DNA of 20,033 nucleotides from JBBDNV01 sp040877415 (GCA_040877415.1 JBBDNV010000111.1:1-20033); one strand, 5' to 3'; positions 13,233 through 20,033 are shown, counted from the first letter of the stretch. The notes: generated by a model from the sequence alone, not told the origin. Made by a program: numbers and translations.

Positions 13233-13892
13233 TCATTCGACGTGGTGGTGGCGGACGATTTCGCCGTCGACCATGTAGATCACGTCCTCGGCGATGTTCG
13301 TGGCCAGGTCGCCGATCCGCTCCAGGTGGCGAGCCACGGAAGAAAGGCGCAACAGCCCCTCGGTCTGGACGGGATCCTTGGCGATCTGCTTTTCGATTCG
13401 CTCCTCGATCAAGCGCCTTTGTGCATTGACGTCGTCGTCGCTCTCGCGCACCTTTTGCGCCAGCGCCGTATCGGAGTTCACCAGCGCGTCCAGGCTGTCC
13501 TTGACCATACTCTTGGCCCGGGCGGCCATGGGACGGTAATCGACCGGCAGGTCGTACAGCTCGCAATCGGCCAGAAATACGACGCGCTTGGCGATATTCT
13601 TGGCCAGATCGCCCATCCGCTCCAGATCGTTGTTGATCTTGAGCACGGCCACCACGAACCGCAGGTCGGCGGCCACGGGCTGGTAGAGGGCCAAAACCTT
13701 CAGGCATTCTTCCTCGACCTCGACCTCCATGCGGTCGATTTCGGCGTCTTCCTCAATCACCAGGTTGGCCAGATTGCGGTCGCGATTGTTGAGCGCCGAA
13801 ATGGCCTTGGCGATCGCCTCTTCGACCAGCGTGCCCACGAAGAGGATTTTTTGCTTCAATCCGTCGATTTGTCGCGGAAGCTGCTTGGCCAT
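13233..13892 (-). CDS. phoU: Phosphate transport regulator PhoU
   Basis: A 219-residue all-helical protein, normal length for PhoU. Two copies of the metal-binding helix motif are visible, NNDLERMGDLAKNIA (near residue 90) and ARHLERIGDLATNIAEDVIY (near 190), one per three-helix bundle. Between the bundles is the usual charged linker. PhoU restrains the phosphate-sensing histidine kinase and Pst uptake when phosphate is plentiful. It is last in the - strand pst operon, 148 bases after the second ATPase gene, a wider gap than between the other pst genes, so it may also have its own promoter. Start ATG 13892 (MAKQLPRQIDGL); the ribosome site is weak. No PhoR/PhoB pair is in the window. Confidence 0.94.
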   Translation of the reverse strand: MAKQLPRQIDGLKQKILFVGTLVEEAIAKAISALNNRDRNLANLVIEEDAEIDRMEVEVEEECLKVLALYQPVAADLRFVVAVLKINNDLERMGDLAKNIAKRVVFLADCELYDLPVDYRPMAARAKSMVKDSLDALVNSDTALAQKVRESDDDVNAQRRLIEERIEKQIAKDPVQTEGLLRLSSVARHLERIGDLATNIAEDVIYMVDGEIVRHHHVE

Positions 13893-13943
13893 GGCCCGTC
13901 TCTGCTGCGTCGGGCAAGCGAGCGGCCGCGCGGTGCAGGCATG

Positions 13944-13957
13944 CTAAACCGCAAGCG
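13944..13957. repeat. Intergenic CTAAACCGCAAGCG motif, occurrence 2
   Basis: Exact 14-base match to 10381-10394, in the gap between pstB and phoU (13893-14040). Here the palindrome is incomplete (CCGCAAGCGA). The same gap also holds the direct repeat GCCCGCGACAGCCCGCG near 14009. Confidence 0.4.
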
Positions 13958-14040
13958 AATCGCTCACCCAATGATTCAAGTCTCGCCGAAGAGTTTCGTC
14001 CTGTAAAGCCCGCGACAGCCCGCGGCAGGACGGCGCGCGT

Positions 14041-14823
14041 CTAGCCGTAGCGTCCCTCGATGTACATTTCCGTTTCTTTGCGTTGCGGGTTGAGGAAAAT
14101 GTCCTGGGTTTTGCCGTGTTCGATGACCTCTCCCAAGAGCATATAGACGCACTCCTCGCTGGCCCGGGCGGCCTGGCCCATGTTGTGGGTCACGACGACG
14201 ATCGTGTATTTTTGCTTCAGGTTTTCGATCAGGGTTTCGATGGCCTGGGTCCCTACGGCATCCAGGGCCGAGCACGGCTCGTCCATCAGGATGACTCGGG
14301 GCTTGAGCGGCAACAATCGGGCGATGCACAGTTTCTGCTGCTGCTCGAGCGTCAATAGCGTGGCCTTCGAGCGCAGCTTGTCCTTGACGTCTTTCCACAG
14401 GAAGACGTCCTCGAGGGCCAGTTGCACCAGCGCGTCGCGCTCGGCGCGCGAAAACGCGTCGCGCCGCGTGTGCACGCGCAGACCGAAGAGCACGTTCTCA
14501 TAGATCGAAATCGGCAGGGGGTTGGGCCGCTGAAACACCATGCCGACCGTCTTGCGCAGCTCGGACAACGAGACGTCGGCGTCGTAAATATTCTTGCCCA
14601 AAATCGAAATCTGGCCCGTCGTGCGCACGTTGCCGTAGCGCTCGTTGATGCGGTTGAAGCAACGCAGCAGCGTGGTCTTGCCGCAGCCCGACGGCCCGAT
14701 CAGCGCCGTCACGCACGAGGAACGGATGTCGATGTCGATGCGCTGTAGCGCCTGAAAGTCTCCGTACCAGAGATTCAAACCTCTGGTCTGGATGCTGTAG
14801 CTCGCCAGTGCGCCAGTGTGCAT
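14041..14823 (-). CDS. pstB: Phosphate ABC transporter ATPase PstB, signature-motif-degenerate copy
   Basis: A 260-residue ABC ATPase of the PstB family. Walker A GPSGCGKTT (43-51), Q-loop VFQRPNPLP (Q98), Walker B VILMDEPCSALD (D181, E182) and H-loop VVTHNMGQAAR (H213) are all intact, and the C-terminus YIEGRYG is the PstB ending. The ABC signature, LSGGQQQR in normal PstB, reads LTLEQQQK here (157-164, DNA 14341-14355 for the first five residues), so both glycines and the serine are lost. The surrounding KLCIAR is still PstB-like and the frame is intact, so this is not a simple pseudogene. The start overlaps the stop of the other ATPase gene by one base (TGATG), suggesting equal, coupled synthesis. 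It most likely forms a heterodimer with that protein. Confidence 0.92.
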   Translation of the reverse strand: MHTGALASYSIQTRGLNLWYGDFQALQRIDIDIRSSCVTALIGPSGCGKTTLLRCFNRINERYGNVRTTGQISILGKNIYDADVSLSELRKTVGMVFQRPNPLPISIYENVLFGLRVHTRRDAFSRAERDALVQLALEDVFLWKDVKDKLRSKATLLTLEQQQKLCIARLLPLKPRVILMDEPCSALDAVGTQAIETLIENLKQKYTIVVVTHNMGQAARASEECVYMLLGEVIEHGKTQDIFLNPQRKETEMYIEGRYG

Positions 14824-15578
14824 CAGCCGATGTTCCCGGTCACGTAGTCGTACGTCAGGCTTTCGGTGGGCTTGGTGAACATCTGCATGGTCTCCCCCAC
14901 TTCCACCAGGTGTGAATTATTCAAAAACGCGGTGTGTTGTGCCAGTCTCCGCGCCTGCTGCACGAGGTTCGTCACCAGCACGATCGTCATTTCCTCGCTC
15001 AACGCCAGCAACACTTCCTCGATTTTCATCGTCGTCACCGGGTCGATGGCGATCGAAAACTCGTCGAGGCACAAGATCTCGGGCTCGAGCGACAGCGCGC
15101 GGGCCAGCGTGAGCCGCTGCTGCTGCCCGCCCGAAAGCTTCGTGCCCAGCATGTTGAGCCGGTCTTTCACCTCGTCCCACAGCGCGGCCTGGCGGATACA
15201 TTTTTCCACCAGCGCGTCCAGCTCTCCGCGGTGCCGCAGGCCGGCCATGCGCGGCCCGTAGGCCACGTTGTCGTAAACCGAAAGCGGCAGCCCGACCGGC
15301 AGCGGAAACACCATGCCGATCCGCCGCCGCAATTCATAGACGTTACCCACCTCGCGCACGTCCTCGTGGCCCACCATGACCCGGCCCTCGACCTCGGCCG
15401 AACTGACGAAGTCGATCGTGCGGTTGATGCACTTCAAGAGCGTGGTCTTGCCCGAATTCGCCGGTCCGATGACGCCGAAGATCTGATTGGGCGGGATGTC
15501 CAGCGAAATGTCGCAGAGCGCCGGCCGGCCGGCGTAGCTGACCGAAAGATGTTGAATCTGAATCCCGATCGAGGCCAT
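14823..15578 (-). CDS. pstB: Phosphate ABC transporter ATPase PstB-like, Q-loop/H-loop-degenerate copy
   Basis: A 251-residue second ATPase. Walker A is GPANSGKTT (38-46), the signature LSGGQQQR is perfect (148-155) and Walker B is ILCLDE (D172, E173). The Q-loop glutamine is replaced by proline (VFPLPVGLP, P92, DNA 15303-15305), the H-loop histidine by asparagine (LVTNLVQQAR, N204, DNA 14967-14969), and the DEPCSALD segment reads DEFSIAID. The losses are the mirror image of those in the downstream ATPase. The C-terminus TYDYVTGNIG still resembles PstB. The gene starts 3 bases after pstA and overlaps the next ATPase start by one base. A heterodimer with one working and one non-hydrolysing ATP site is the likely product. 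It could be annotated as a phosphate ABC transporter ATP-binding protein. Confidence 0.9.
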   Translation of the reverse strand: MASIGIQIQHLSVSYAGRPALCDISLDIPPNQIFGVIGPANSGKTTLLKCINRTIDFVSSAEVEGRVMVGHEDVREVGNVYELRRRIGMVFPLPVGLPLSVYDNVAYGPRMAGLRHRGELDALVEKCIRQAALWDEVKDRLNMLGTKLSGGQQQRLTLARALSLEPEILCLDEFSIAIDPVTTMKIEEVLLALSEEMTIVLVTNLVQQARRLAQHTAFLNNSHLVEVGETMQMFTKPTESLTYDYVTGNIG

Positions 15579-15581
15579 GCG

Positions 15582-16916
15582 TTACCATTTCTTGCGCGAT
15601 CGCAGATAGACCCGCAGCCCGATCGACGCGCTATTCACCAGCAGCACCAGTCCGATCAACACCACGGCCGTCCCATACTGCAACTGCTCAAGCGGCAGCG
15701 ACTCGCCCGAGGCGATCTGTTCGGGCGTGGCCCCCTTGACCTGCGTGAGCATGGTGTGCAGGTGGTAGGACAGCGCCATGCAGCTATCGCCCAGCGAATA
15801 GGGAAAGAAGTAGCGCAGTCCCTTGCTGGGGACGTTCAAGTAGAAGGCCGCCCCGGTAAACAGGATCGGAGCGGTCTCGCCCGCGGCGCGCGACACCTGC
15901 AGGATGACTCCGGTGAGGATGCCGCTGATCGAGTTGGGCAGCACGATCGTGCGAATGGTCTGCCAGCGGCTGGCCCCCATGTTCCAGCACGCCTCGCGAA
16001 ACGTCACAGGCACGCTGGCCAGCGCCTCTTTCGTGCTGGAGATGATCACCGGCAGCGTCATGATGGCCAGCGTGCACGAGGCGGCCAGCACCGACTCGCC
16101 CATGCCGGCAAACAGCACGAAGGCGCCCACGCCGAACAGCGCGTGTACGATGCTGGGCACGCCGGCCAGGTTCACCACGGCCAGGTTCACGATCCGCGTG
16201 AACCAGTTGTCCTTGGCATATTCGTTCAGGTACACGCCGGCCAGAATGCCGATCGGCGAAGCCACCAACAGCGAAATGAAAACCAGGTAGAACGTGCCCA
16301 CCAGCGGAGCCCAGACGCCGCCGGCCGTCATCTTGTTGTGCGGGTTCTCGAAAACAAACGACGCCGTGAGCACCGGCCAGGCCTTGAACAACAGATGACC
16401 CAGGATCAGCACCAGCGGCACGACGAGCGACAGCGTCATCATGCCGAATACGATCCCGGCCGCGAGCTCGTGCCGGCGCTTGCTGCGGTCCACGGGCGTG
16501 GCCGAAAACACCTCGCGCACCGACAGGCTCAAATGCTCGCCGGGCGCTAGCGGAATTGCGCCCGCTTCGTCCAGCCGCGTCACGCCCACGAGCGCCGTGT
16601 CCAGATCGGGCCAGGGCAATTGCGCGGTGCCGGTGCCCAGGCTGTCGGCGGCCCCCAGCGGATCGACGTGGAACTCATAGCGCGGGGCTCGGCGCCGCGG
16701 TCCGGGGGCGTTCGGACGGGCAATTGAGCAAATGTCCACGCGATCGTAGCCGCCCAGCTTCTTGACCGAGGGAGCCGCCCCGCCGTGACGCCGCGCGACG
16801 CCCTCGAGCGCCTCGCGCACGCTCGCCATCGGCCGCTGGGGCGTGCCGTCTCCCCGGTCGCCGTTTTCCCGCGGCGCAACAAAGTAGCGATAGTGGGCGG
16901 CTTTCGCCTCAGCCAT
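15582..16916 (-). CDS. pstA: Phosphate ABC transporter permease PstA with ~150-residue N-terminal extension
   Basis: A 444-residue protein against about 280-300 for ordinary PstA. Residues 152 onward are a normal permease with six predicted membrane segments (first: GIVFGMMTLSLVVPLVLIL) and the cytoplasmic coupling loop CWNMGASRWQTIRTIVLPN that docks on the ATPase. Residues 1-150 are an added soluble region, expected in the cytoplasm. It holds two similar stretches, YFVAPRENGDRGDGT...PMASVREAL (11-38) and YEFHVDPLGAADSLGT...PWPDLDTAL (80-109), which resemble the YVxxxGxDxxxGTxxxPFxTxxxA motif that begins many right-handed beta-helix proteins. The start ATG 16916 overlaps the pstC stop by 8 bases, and no start codon near residue 145 would give a short form. 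The function of the extension is unknown. Confidence 0.92.
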   Translation of the reverse strand: MAEAKAAHYRYFVAPRENGDRGDGTPQRPMASVREALEGVARRHGGAAPSVKKLGGYDRVDICSIARPNAPGPRRRAPRYEFHVDPLGAADSLGTGTAQLPWPDLDTALVGVTRLDEAGAIPLAPGEHLSLSVREVFSATPVDRSKRRHELAAGIVFGMMTLSLVVPLVLILGHLLFKAWPVLTASFVFENPHNKMTAGGVWAPLVGTFYLVFISLLVASPIGILAGVYLNEYAKDNWFTRIVNLAVVNLAGVPSIVHALFGVGAFVLFAGMGESVLAASCTLAIMTLPVIISSTKEALASVPVTFREACWNMGASRWQTIRTIVLPNSISGILTGVILQVSRAAGETAPILFTGAAFYLNVPSKGLRYFFPYSLGDSCMALSYHLHTMLTQVKGATPEQIASGESLPLEQLQYGTAVVLIGLVLLVNSASIGLRVYLRSRKKW

Positions 16917-17847
16917 TTTGCTTGCCCCGAATTCCGCGGACGACCAGATCGGCGGTCAAATTGACGACAAAGGCGATCACAAACAGCAAGATCCCGATCA
17001 CGAACAACACGCGGTAATGATCTCCCCCCTGCACGGTCTCGCCCAGCTCCTGGGCGATCGTGGCGGTGAGGGTTTGCACGCGATCCAGCGGGCTTGTGGG
17101 AATCTGATTGGCGTGTCCGGTGGCCATCAGCACGGCCATCGTTTCGCCGATCGCGCGGCCCACGCCCAGAAGCACCGCGGCCAAGAGGCCGTTCTTGGCC
17201 GCCGGAAACAACACGCGATAAACGATCTCCCAGCGGCTGGCGCCCAGCGCCACGGCGGCCTCGCGAAATGAGTCGGGCACGGCCTTCAAGGAATCTTCAC
17301 CGACCGAAACGATCACCGGCACGCTCATCAGCGCGAGAATGATCGACGCGTTGAGAATGTTCAGACCCACCGGGGCCCCGGTCACCGCGATGATGATCGG
17401 GTTGAGCATCATATACGCGATAAATCCCCACACAATCGACGGGATGGCGGCCAAAAGTTCGATGGCGACCTTCAGCACCTCCTTCACTTTGGACGAGCAG
17501 AATTCGGAGACGAACACCGCGGCCCCCAGTCCCAAGGGCACGGCGATCGCCATCGACAACACGGTCACCGACGTCGTGCCGGCCAACAGGCCCAGAATGC
17601 CGTAATGCGGCGTGTCGGCGACCGGATTCCAATTCGTGCTGCCGAAAAACTCCGCCAGATCCAGCCCGCCGAACAGCAAGGGAGCCCCTTCGCGAAACAC
17701 GAAAAAGAAGATCCCGAATACGAACAGAATCGCGCTCCACCCGCACAGCCGAATCAGCGACTCGATCGCCAACTCCGGCAGCCGCCGGAACCACGACACG
17801 CGGGCGGTGGCACGCCGTCGTTCGGAAGTAGCCCTCAGCGTTGCCAT
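16909..17847 (-). CDS. pstC: Phosphate ABC transporter permease PstC
   Basis: A 312-residue permease with six predicted membrane segments, partner of PstA in the inner-membrane phosphate channel. Marks: a first segment around GWSAILFVFGIFFFVF, then GTTSVTVLSMAIAVPLGLGAAVF, SIVWGFIAYMMLNP, and the coupling loop AAVALGASRWEIVYRVLFPAAKNG. The chosen start is ATG 17847 (MATLRATSERRRA), 22 bases after the pstS stop; ATG 17904 would overlap pstS by 35 bases and add 19 residues, and the longer open frame back to 18093 lies over the pstS tail and is not coding. The C-terminus overlaps pstA by 8 bases, implying coupled translation. Confidence 0.92.
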   Translation of the reverse strand: MATLRATSERRRATARVSWFRRLPELAIESLIRLCGWSAILFVFGIFFFVFREGAPLLFGGLDLAEFFGSTNWNPVADTPHYGILGLLAGTTSVTVLSMAIAVPLGLGAAVFVSEFCSSKVKEVLKVAIELLAAIPSIVWGFIAYMMLNPIIIAVTGAPVGLNILNASIILALMSVPVIVSVGEDSLKAVPDSFREAAVALGASRWEIVYRVLFPAAKNGLLAAVLLGVGRAIGETMAVLMATGHANQIPTSPLDRVQTLTATIAQELGETVQGGDHYRVLFVIGILLFVIAFVVNLTADLVVRGIRGKQNG

Positions 17848-17869
17848 CGGAATCGGATCCAGGTCGTCA

Positions 17870-18895
17870 TTAGGGCTGCCCGGCCGCGCGGGGAGAAGCG
17901 TCATTCGCGGCCGGATCGGCGCCGGCCGCAACGGGGCCTTTGTCGGCTGATCGGTTATCGCCGGAATCGCCCCCGGCGCTCGGGGTCTCGGTTGCCTTGG
18001 GATTCGGAACGTAGCCGACGTCCGCGACGATCTTTTGCCCTTCGGGGCCCAGTATCCACTCGACGAACTCTTGCACCGCCCCGGTCGGCTCACCCAACGT
18101 GTAGATGTACAGCGGCCGCGAAATCGGATAGGTGTTGTCCAGCGCGGTTTCGAGCGTCGGCTCGATCGCCGGTTCCCCTTTTTTCCGGGAGACCCTGAGC
18201 ATCTTTACTTCGCCGGGCCTGTAGTAGCCCATGCCGCTGTAGCCGATCGCGCAGGGGGTTCTGGAAATCAGCGTCACCAGTTCCGACGAGCCACTTTGTG
18301 CCGTGGCGCCCTGTTTATATTCGCGCTTCTCGCCCAAGACGATCTCGCGGAAATAGGCGTACGTGCCCGAATTGTTCTGGCGGCTGATGCGAATGATTTC
18401 GCCGCCGGCGCAGTCCGCGTTGTCGACCCCCAATTGCGGCCAGGTTGTGATGGTGCCGTCCTCGCCGTAGATTTCCGCCAAGGCGTCGATCGTGATCTCG
18501 TCGAGCGGGTTGTCCTTGTGCACGTAAATTGCCAGGGCGTCGCGGCCGACGATGAATTGCTTTGGCTCCTTGCCGGTGTTTTGCCTGGCCAGCGCGATTT
18601 CCTTGTCCTTCATCGCCCGGCTGGCCGTGGCGACGTCCACCTTGCCGTTGATCAACGCCGCGATCCCCACGCCCGATCCGCCGCCGCGCACCGGCGAGGA
18701 TATGTCGGGATGCGCCTCGTGATACGCCTCGGCCCAGGCCTGCGCCAGGTTGACCATCGTGTCGGAGCCGGTGATGCGAATCGTGCTATCGTCGCGCCGC
18801 GAATCGGAAAAACAGCCCGCGATCGTCGCGGTCACGACGGCGACGGCCAGCGCCATCGGCAAGAGCAGGCAACTTGAGCGAGCAAACGGCTTCAT
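17870..18895 (-). CDS. pstS: Phosphate-binding lipoprotein PstS
   Basis: A 341-residue periplasmic binding protein that delivers phosphate to PstCA. The N-terminus MKPFARSSCLLLPMALAVAV is a signal peptide ending in the lipobox TIAGC (C28), so it is lipid-anchored. Phosphate-site features: TGSDTMVNLAQAWAEAY, RGGGSGVGIAALINGKVDVATASR and NNSGTYAYFREIVLG, followed by PISRPLYIYTLGEPTGAVQEFVEWILGPEG in pieces typical of PstS. After about residue 295 there is a 45-residue low-complexity tail rich in Ala, Gly, Asp, Ser and Pro. Start ATG 18895 is preferred; an ATG at 18907 and a TTG at 18916 are in frame just upstream. No Shine-Dalgarno is seen. First gene of the operon, divergent from mnmA. Confidence 0.93.
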   Translation of the reverse strand: MKPFARSSCLLLPMALAVAVVTATIAGCFSDSRRDDSTIRITGSDTMVNLAQAWAEAYHEAHPDISSPVRGGGSGVGIAALINGKVDVATASRAMKDKEIALARQNTGKEPKQFIVGRDALAIYVHKDNPLDEITIDALAEIYGEDGTITTWPQLGVDNADCAGGEIIRISRQNNSGTYAYFREIVLGEKREYKQGATAQSGSSELVTLISRTPCAIGYSGMGYYRPGEVKMLRVSRKKGEPAIEPTLETALDNTYPISRPLYIYTLGEPTGAVQEFVEWILGPEGQKIVADVGYVPNPKATETPSAGGDSGDNRSADKGPVAAGADPAANDASPRAAGQP

Positions 18896-18902
18896 GCCTA
18901 AC

Positions 18903-18935
18903 ATCATACGGGGCAATTGTTAGCCCTTTGTTAGC
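18903..18935 (-). promoter_or_regulatory. Candidate Pho-box promoter of the pst operon
   Basis: Two exact 8-base copies of TTGTTAGC (18917-18924 and 18928-18935) repeat with an 11-base period, one DNA turn. Read toward pstS they are GCTAACAA-AGG-GCTAACAA. PhoB and PhoP boxes are direct repeats with the same 11-base period (CTGTCAT-type or TTAACA-type units). Eight bases downstream is TATGAT (18908-18903), a near-consensus -10 element. A box taking the place of the -35 just before a -10 is the standard layout of a phosphate-starvation promoter. The predicted start of transcription is within a few bases of ATG 18895. Confidence 0.6.
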
Positions 18936-19052
18936 GAACGGATTTCGGTGGTGTGTGACTAGCGTCCCCCTCCAACGGTTGCCCCAAATCCCTGACACCG
19001 CTAGACTTGATGCAGAAAACTGCGTCTCTTTCCTTGGGAACAAACTCGTCGC

Positions 19053-20033
19053 ATGTCGCGCGTCGTCTTGGCCATGTCCGGTGGGGTGGATAGCAGCGTG
19101 GCGGCCCACTTGCTGCGCGCCGATGGCCACGACGTCATTGGCGTGTTCATGCGGCACGGCGAGCCGCCGGACGGGGGTTGCTCGTCCGAAGAACCGGGGT
19201 CGCTGCCCGTCGTCGGCTCCCGAACCGACCACAAGCAGGGCTGCTGCACCGCCAGCGACGCGGCGGATGCCCGACGCGTCGCCGATCAGCTCGACATCCC
19301 CTTTTATGCCATCGATTTCCAGGATGACTTCCGCCGGATCATCGACTACTTCATCGACGAGTACACCGCGGCGCGCACTCCCAATCCGTGCGTCATGTGC
19401 AACAACTGGATCAAGTTCGGCCGGCTGTTCGACTACGCCGACAGCGTCGGGGCCGAGTTCGTGGCCACGGGGCACTACGCCCGGCTCGGCGCCGGCCGGG
19501 ACGGTTTGCCGGCGCTGTGCCGCGCTGTGGACGCCACGAAGGACCAGTCGTACGTGCTGTTTGGCATCGAGCGGAAGTATCTGACCCGCATGATGCTGCC
19601 CGTCGGCCCCTATCACAAGCACGAGATTCGCCGCATCGCCGGCTCCTTGGATCTGGGCGTGGCTCTCAAGCGCGATAGCCAGGAAATTTGTTTCGTCCCC
19701 TCGGGCGATCACGCGGCGTTTATTCGCCGCAAACGGGGAGCCTCGCGAAGCGCCGGCCAGGTCGTCACCAGCGACGGCCGCGTGGTCGGCACTCACGACG
19801 GGCTCGAACAGTTTACCGTCGGGCAGCGCAAAGGCCTGGGCATTGCCCTGGGAGAACCCCGTTTCGTGATTCGTCTGGAACGCGAAACCAACCGGGTGGT
19901 GCTCGGCACCAAGGAAGAATTGGCCACCGGCGGCTTGTCGGCCAATCGAACCAACTGGCTGGCCGAAGTGCCGCTTGCGCCTAGCAGGCCGTTGAAAAAT
20001 GGGACTGGCTCCGAGCACGTCGCGGCGAGACCC
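19053..20033 (+). CDS. mnmA: tRNA-specific 2-thiouridylase MnmA (3' partial, C-terminus possibly disrupted)
   Basis: Frame open from ATG 19053 to the window end (327 codons). MnmA adenylates and thiolates U34 of tRNAs for Lys, Glu and Gln. The ATP-binding loop AMSGGVDSS opens the protein. The two catalytic cysteines are in TPNPCVMCNNWIKFG and SQEICFVPSGDH, with KDQSYVLFGI between. GLEQFTVGQRKGLGI and VVLGTKEEL follow, so the first ~305 residues are a sound MnmA. After NWLAEVPLAPSRPL the frame reads KNGTGSEHVAARP, where family members continue with a conserved R-C-x-V-K-I-R-Y-type beta-barrel segment. The break coincides with DNA (from about 19980) that looks like an intergenic repeat, so the gene may be interrupted there. 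No strong Shine-Dalgarno precedes the start. The promoter region is shared with pst. Confidence 0.9.
   Translation, partial: MSRVVLAMSGGVDSSVAAHLLRADGHDVIGVFMRHGEPPDGGCSSEEPGSLPVVGSRTDHKQGCCTASDAADARRVADQLDIPFYAIDFQDDFRRIIDYFIDEYTAARTPNPCVMCNNWIKFGRLFDYADSVGAEFVATGHYARLGAGRDGLPALCRAVDATKDQSYVLFGIERKYLTRMMLPVGPYHKHEIRRIAGSLDLGVALKRDSQEICFVPSGDHAAFIRRKRGASRSAGQVVTSDGRVVGTHDGLEQFTVGQRKGLGIALGEPRFVIRLERETNRVVLGTKEELATGGLSANRTNWLAEVPLAPSRPLKNGTGSEHVAARP
19980..20033 (+). repeat. Possible inserted repeat at the mnmA 3' part (truncated by window end)
   Basis: The DNA beginning CCTAGCAGGCCGTTGAAAAA is more like a dispersed intergenic element than mnmA coding sequence, and it starts where similarity to MnmA stops. 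GGGACTGGCTCCGAGC follows. I associate such strings with planctomycete repeats, but this is from memory and could not be checked. Only 54 bases are visible. Confidence 0.3.

Noticed and set aside
14041..15578. Treating either PstB copy as a decaying pseudogene
   Set aside because: Both frames are intact with tight one-base overlap and normal length, and the motif losses are confined to complementary sites rather than scattered as in random decay.
14934..16550. A 538-residue + strand open frame opposite pstB and pstA
   Set aside because: It is antisense to two well-supported pst genes, extremely rich in His, Gln and Arg, and has no start signal. A coding shadow.
19008..19023. GCAGAAAACTGC hairpin upstream of mnmA as a regulatory RNA element
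   Set aside because: The stem is only 4 bp and has no associated T-tract or conserved context.
18874..19584. A + strand frame crossing the mnmA start, considered as a frameshifted mnmA
   Set aside because: mnmA itself is uninterrupted in another frame from 19053 to the window end, so no frameshift is needed.
18786..20018. A 410-residue minus-strand open frame opposite mnmA and across the pst/mnmA intergenic region
   Set aside because: mnmA on the + strand shows both catalytic cysteines and the ATP loop. The antisense frame also crosses the pstS start and Pho-box region and has no domain.

Overview
The window looks like chromosomal DNA from a member of the phylum Planctomycetota, probably a Pirellula-type lineage. 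That placement is my inference. It rests on the high GC content, a fatty-acid degradation cluster beside a pst operon, small proline-rich lipoproteins, and the style of the MnmA and haloalkane dehalogenase-like proteins. No rRNA, tRNA, complete insertion sequence or CRISPR array was found.

Region 1 (1-4182, + strand) is accessory. It starts inside the C-terminal part of a large protein carrying an HNH/endonuclease VII-type nuclease domain of the kind found in polymorphic toxins. Two tandem genes of equal length follow. Each encodes a SUKH (SMI1/KNR4) immunity domain fused to ankyrin repeats. The ankyrin halves are nearly identical at the DNA level, while the SUKH halves have diverged. An unrecognised acidic protein and a small lipoprotein complete the region. 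This is a toxin/immunity cassette.

Region 2 (4196-13184) is a fatty acyl-CoA degradation cluster. On the - strand are an acyl-CoA ligase, a crotonase and a metallo-beta-lactamase-fold hydrolase. Diverging on the + strand are a FadA-type thiolase, a haloalkane dehalogenase-like hydrolase, a two-domain FadB/MFE-1-type enzyme and a hotdog thioesterase. The 463-bp divergent intergenic region holds a palindrome resembling a TetR-family operator, plus hairpins. No acyl-CoA dehydrogenase is visible, so the first oxidation step must be encoded elsewhere.

Region 3 (13233-18895, - strand) is a phosphate-specific transport operon in the order pstS-pstC-pstA-pstB-pstB-phoU. It has three unusual features. 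The two ATPases are degenerate in complementary ways: one lost the LSGGQ signature, the other lost the Q-loop Gln and the H-loop His. PstA carries a roughly 150-residue N-terminal extension containing two copies of a motif normally seen at the start of beta-helix proteins. A direct repeat with an 11-bp period lies just upstream of pstS, followed by a -10-like TATGAT, which would predict a nearly leaderless mRNA.

Region 4 (19053-end, + strand) is mnmA (tRNA 2-thiouridylase), transcribed divergently from pst and cut by the window edge. Its last ~18 codons no longer look like MnmA and may mark an inserted repeat.
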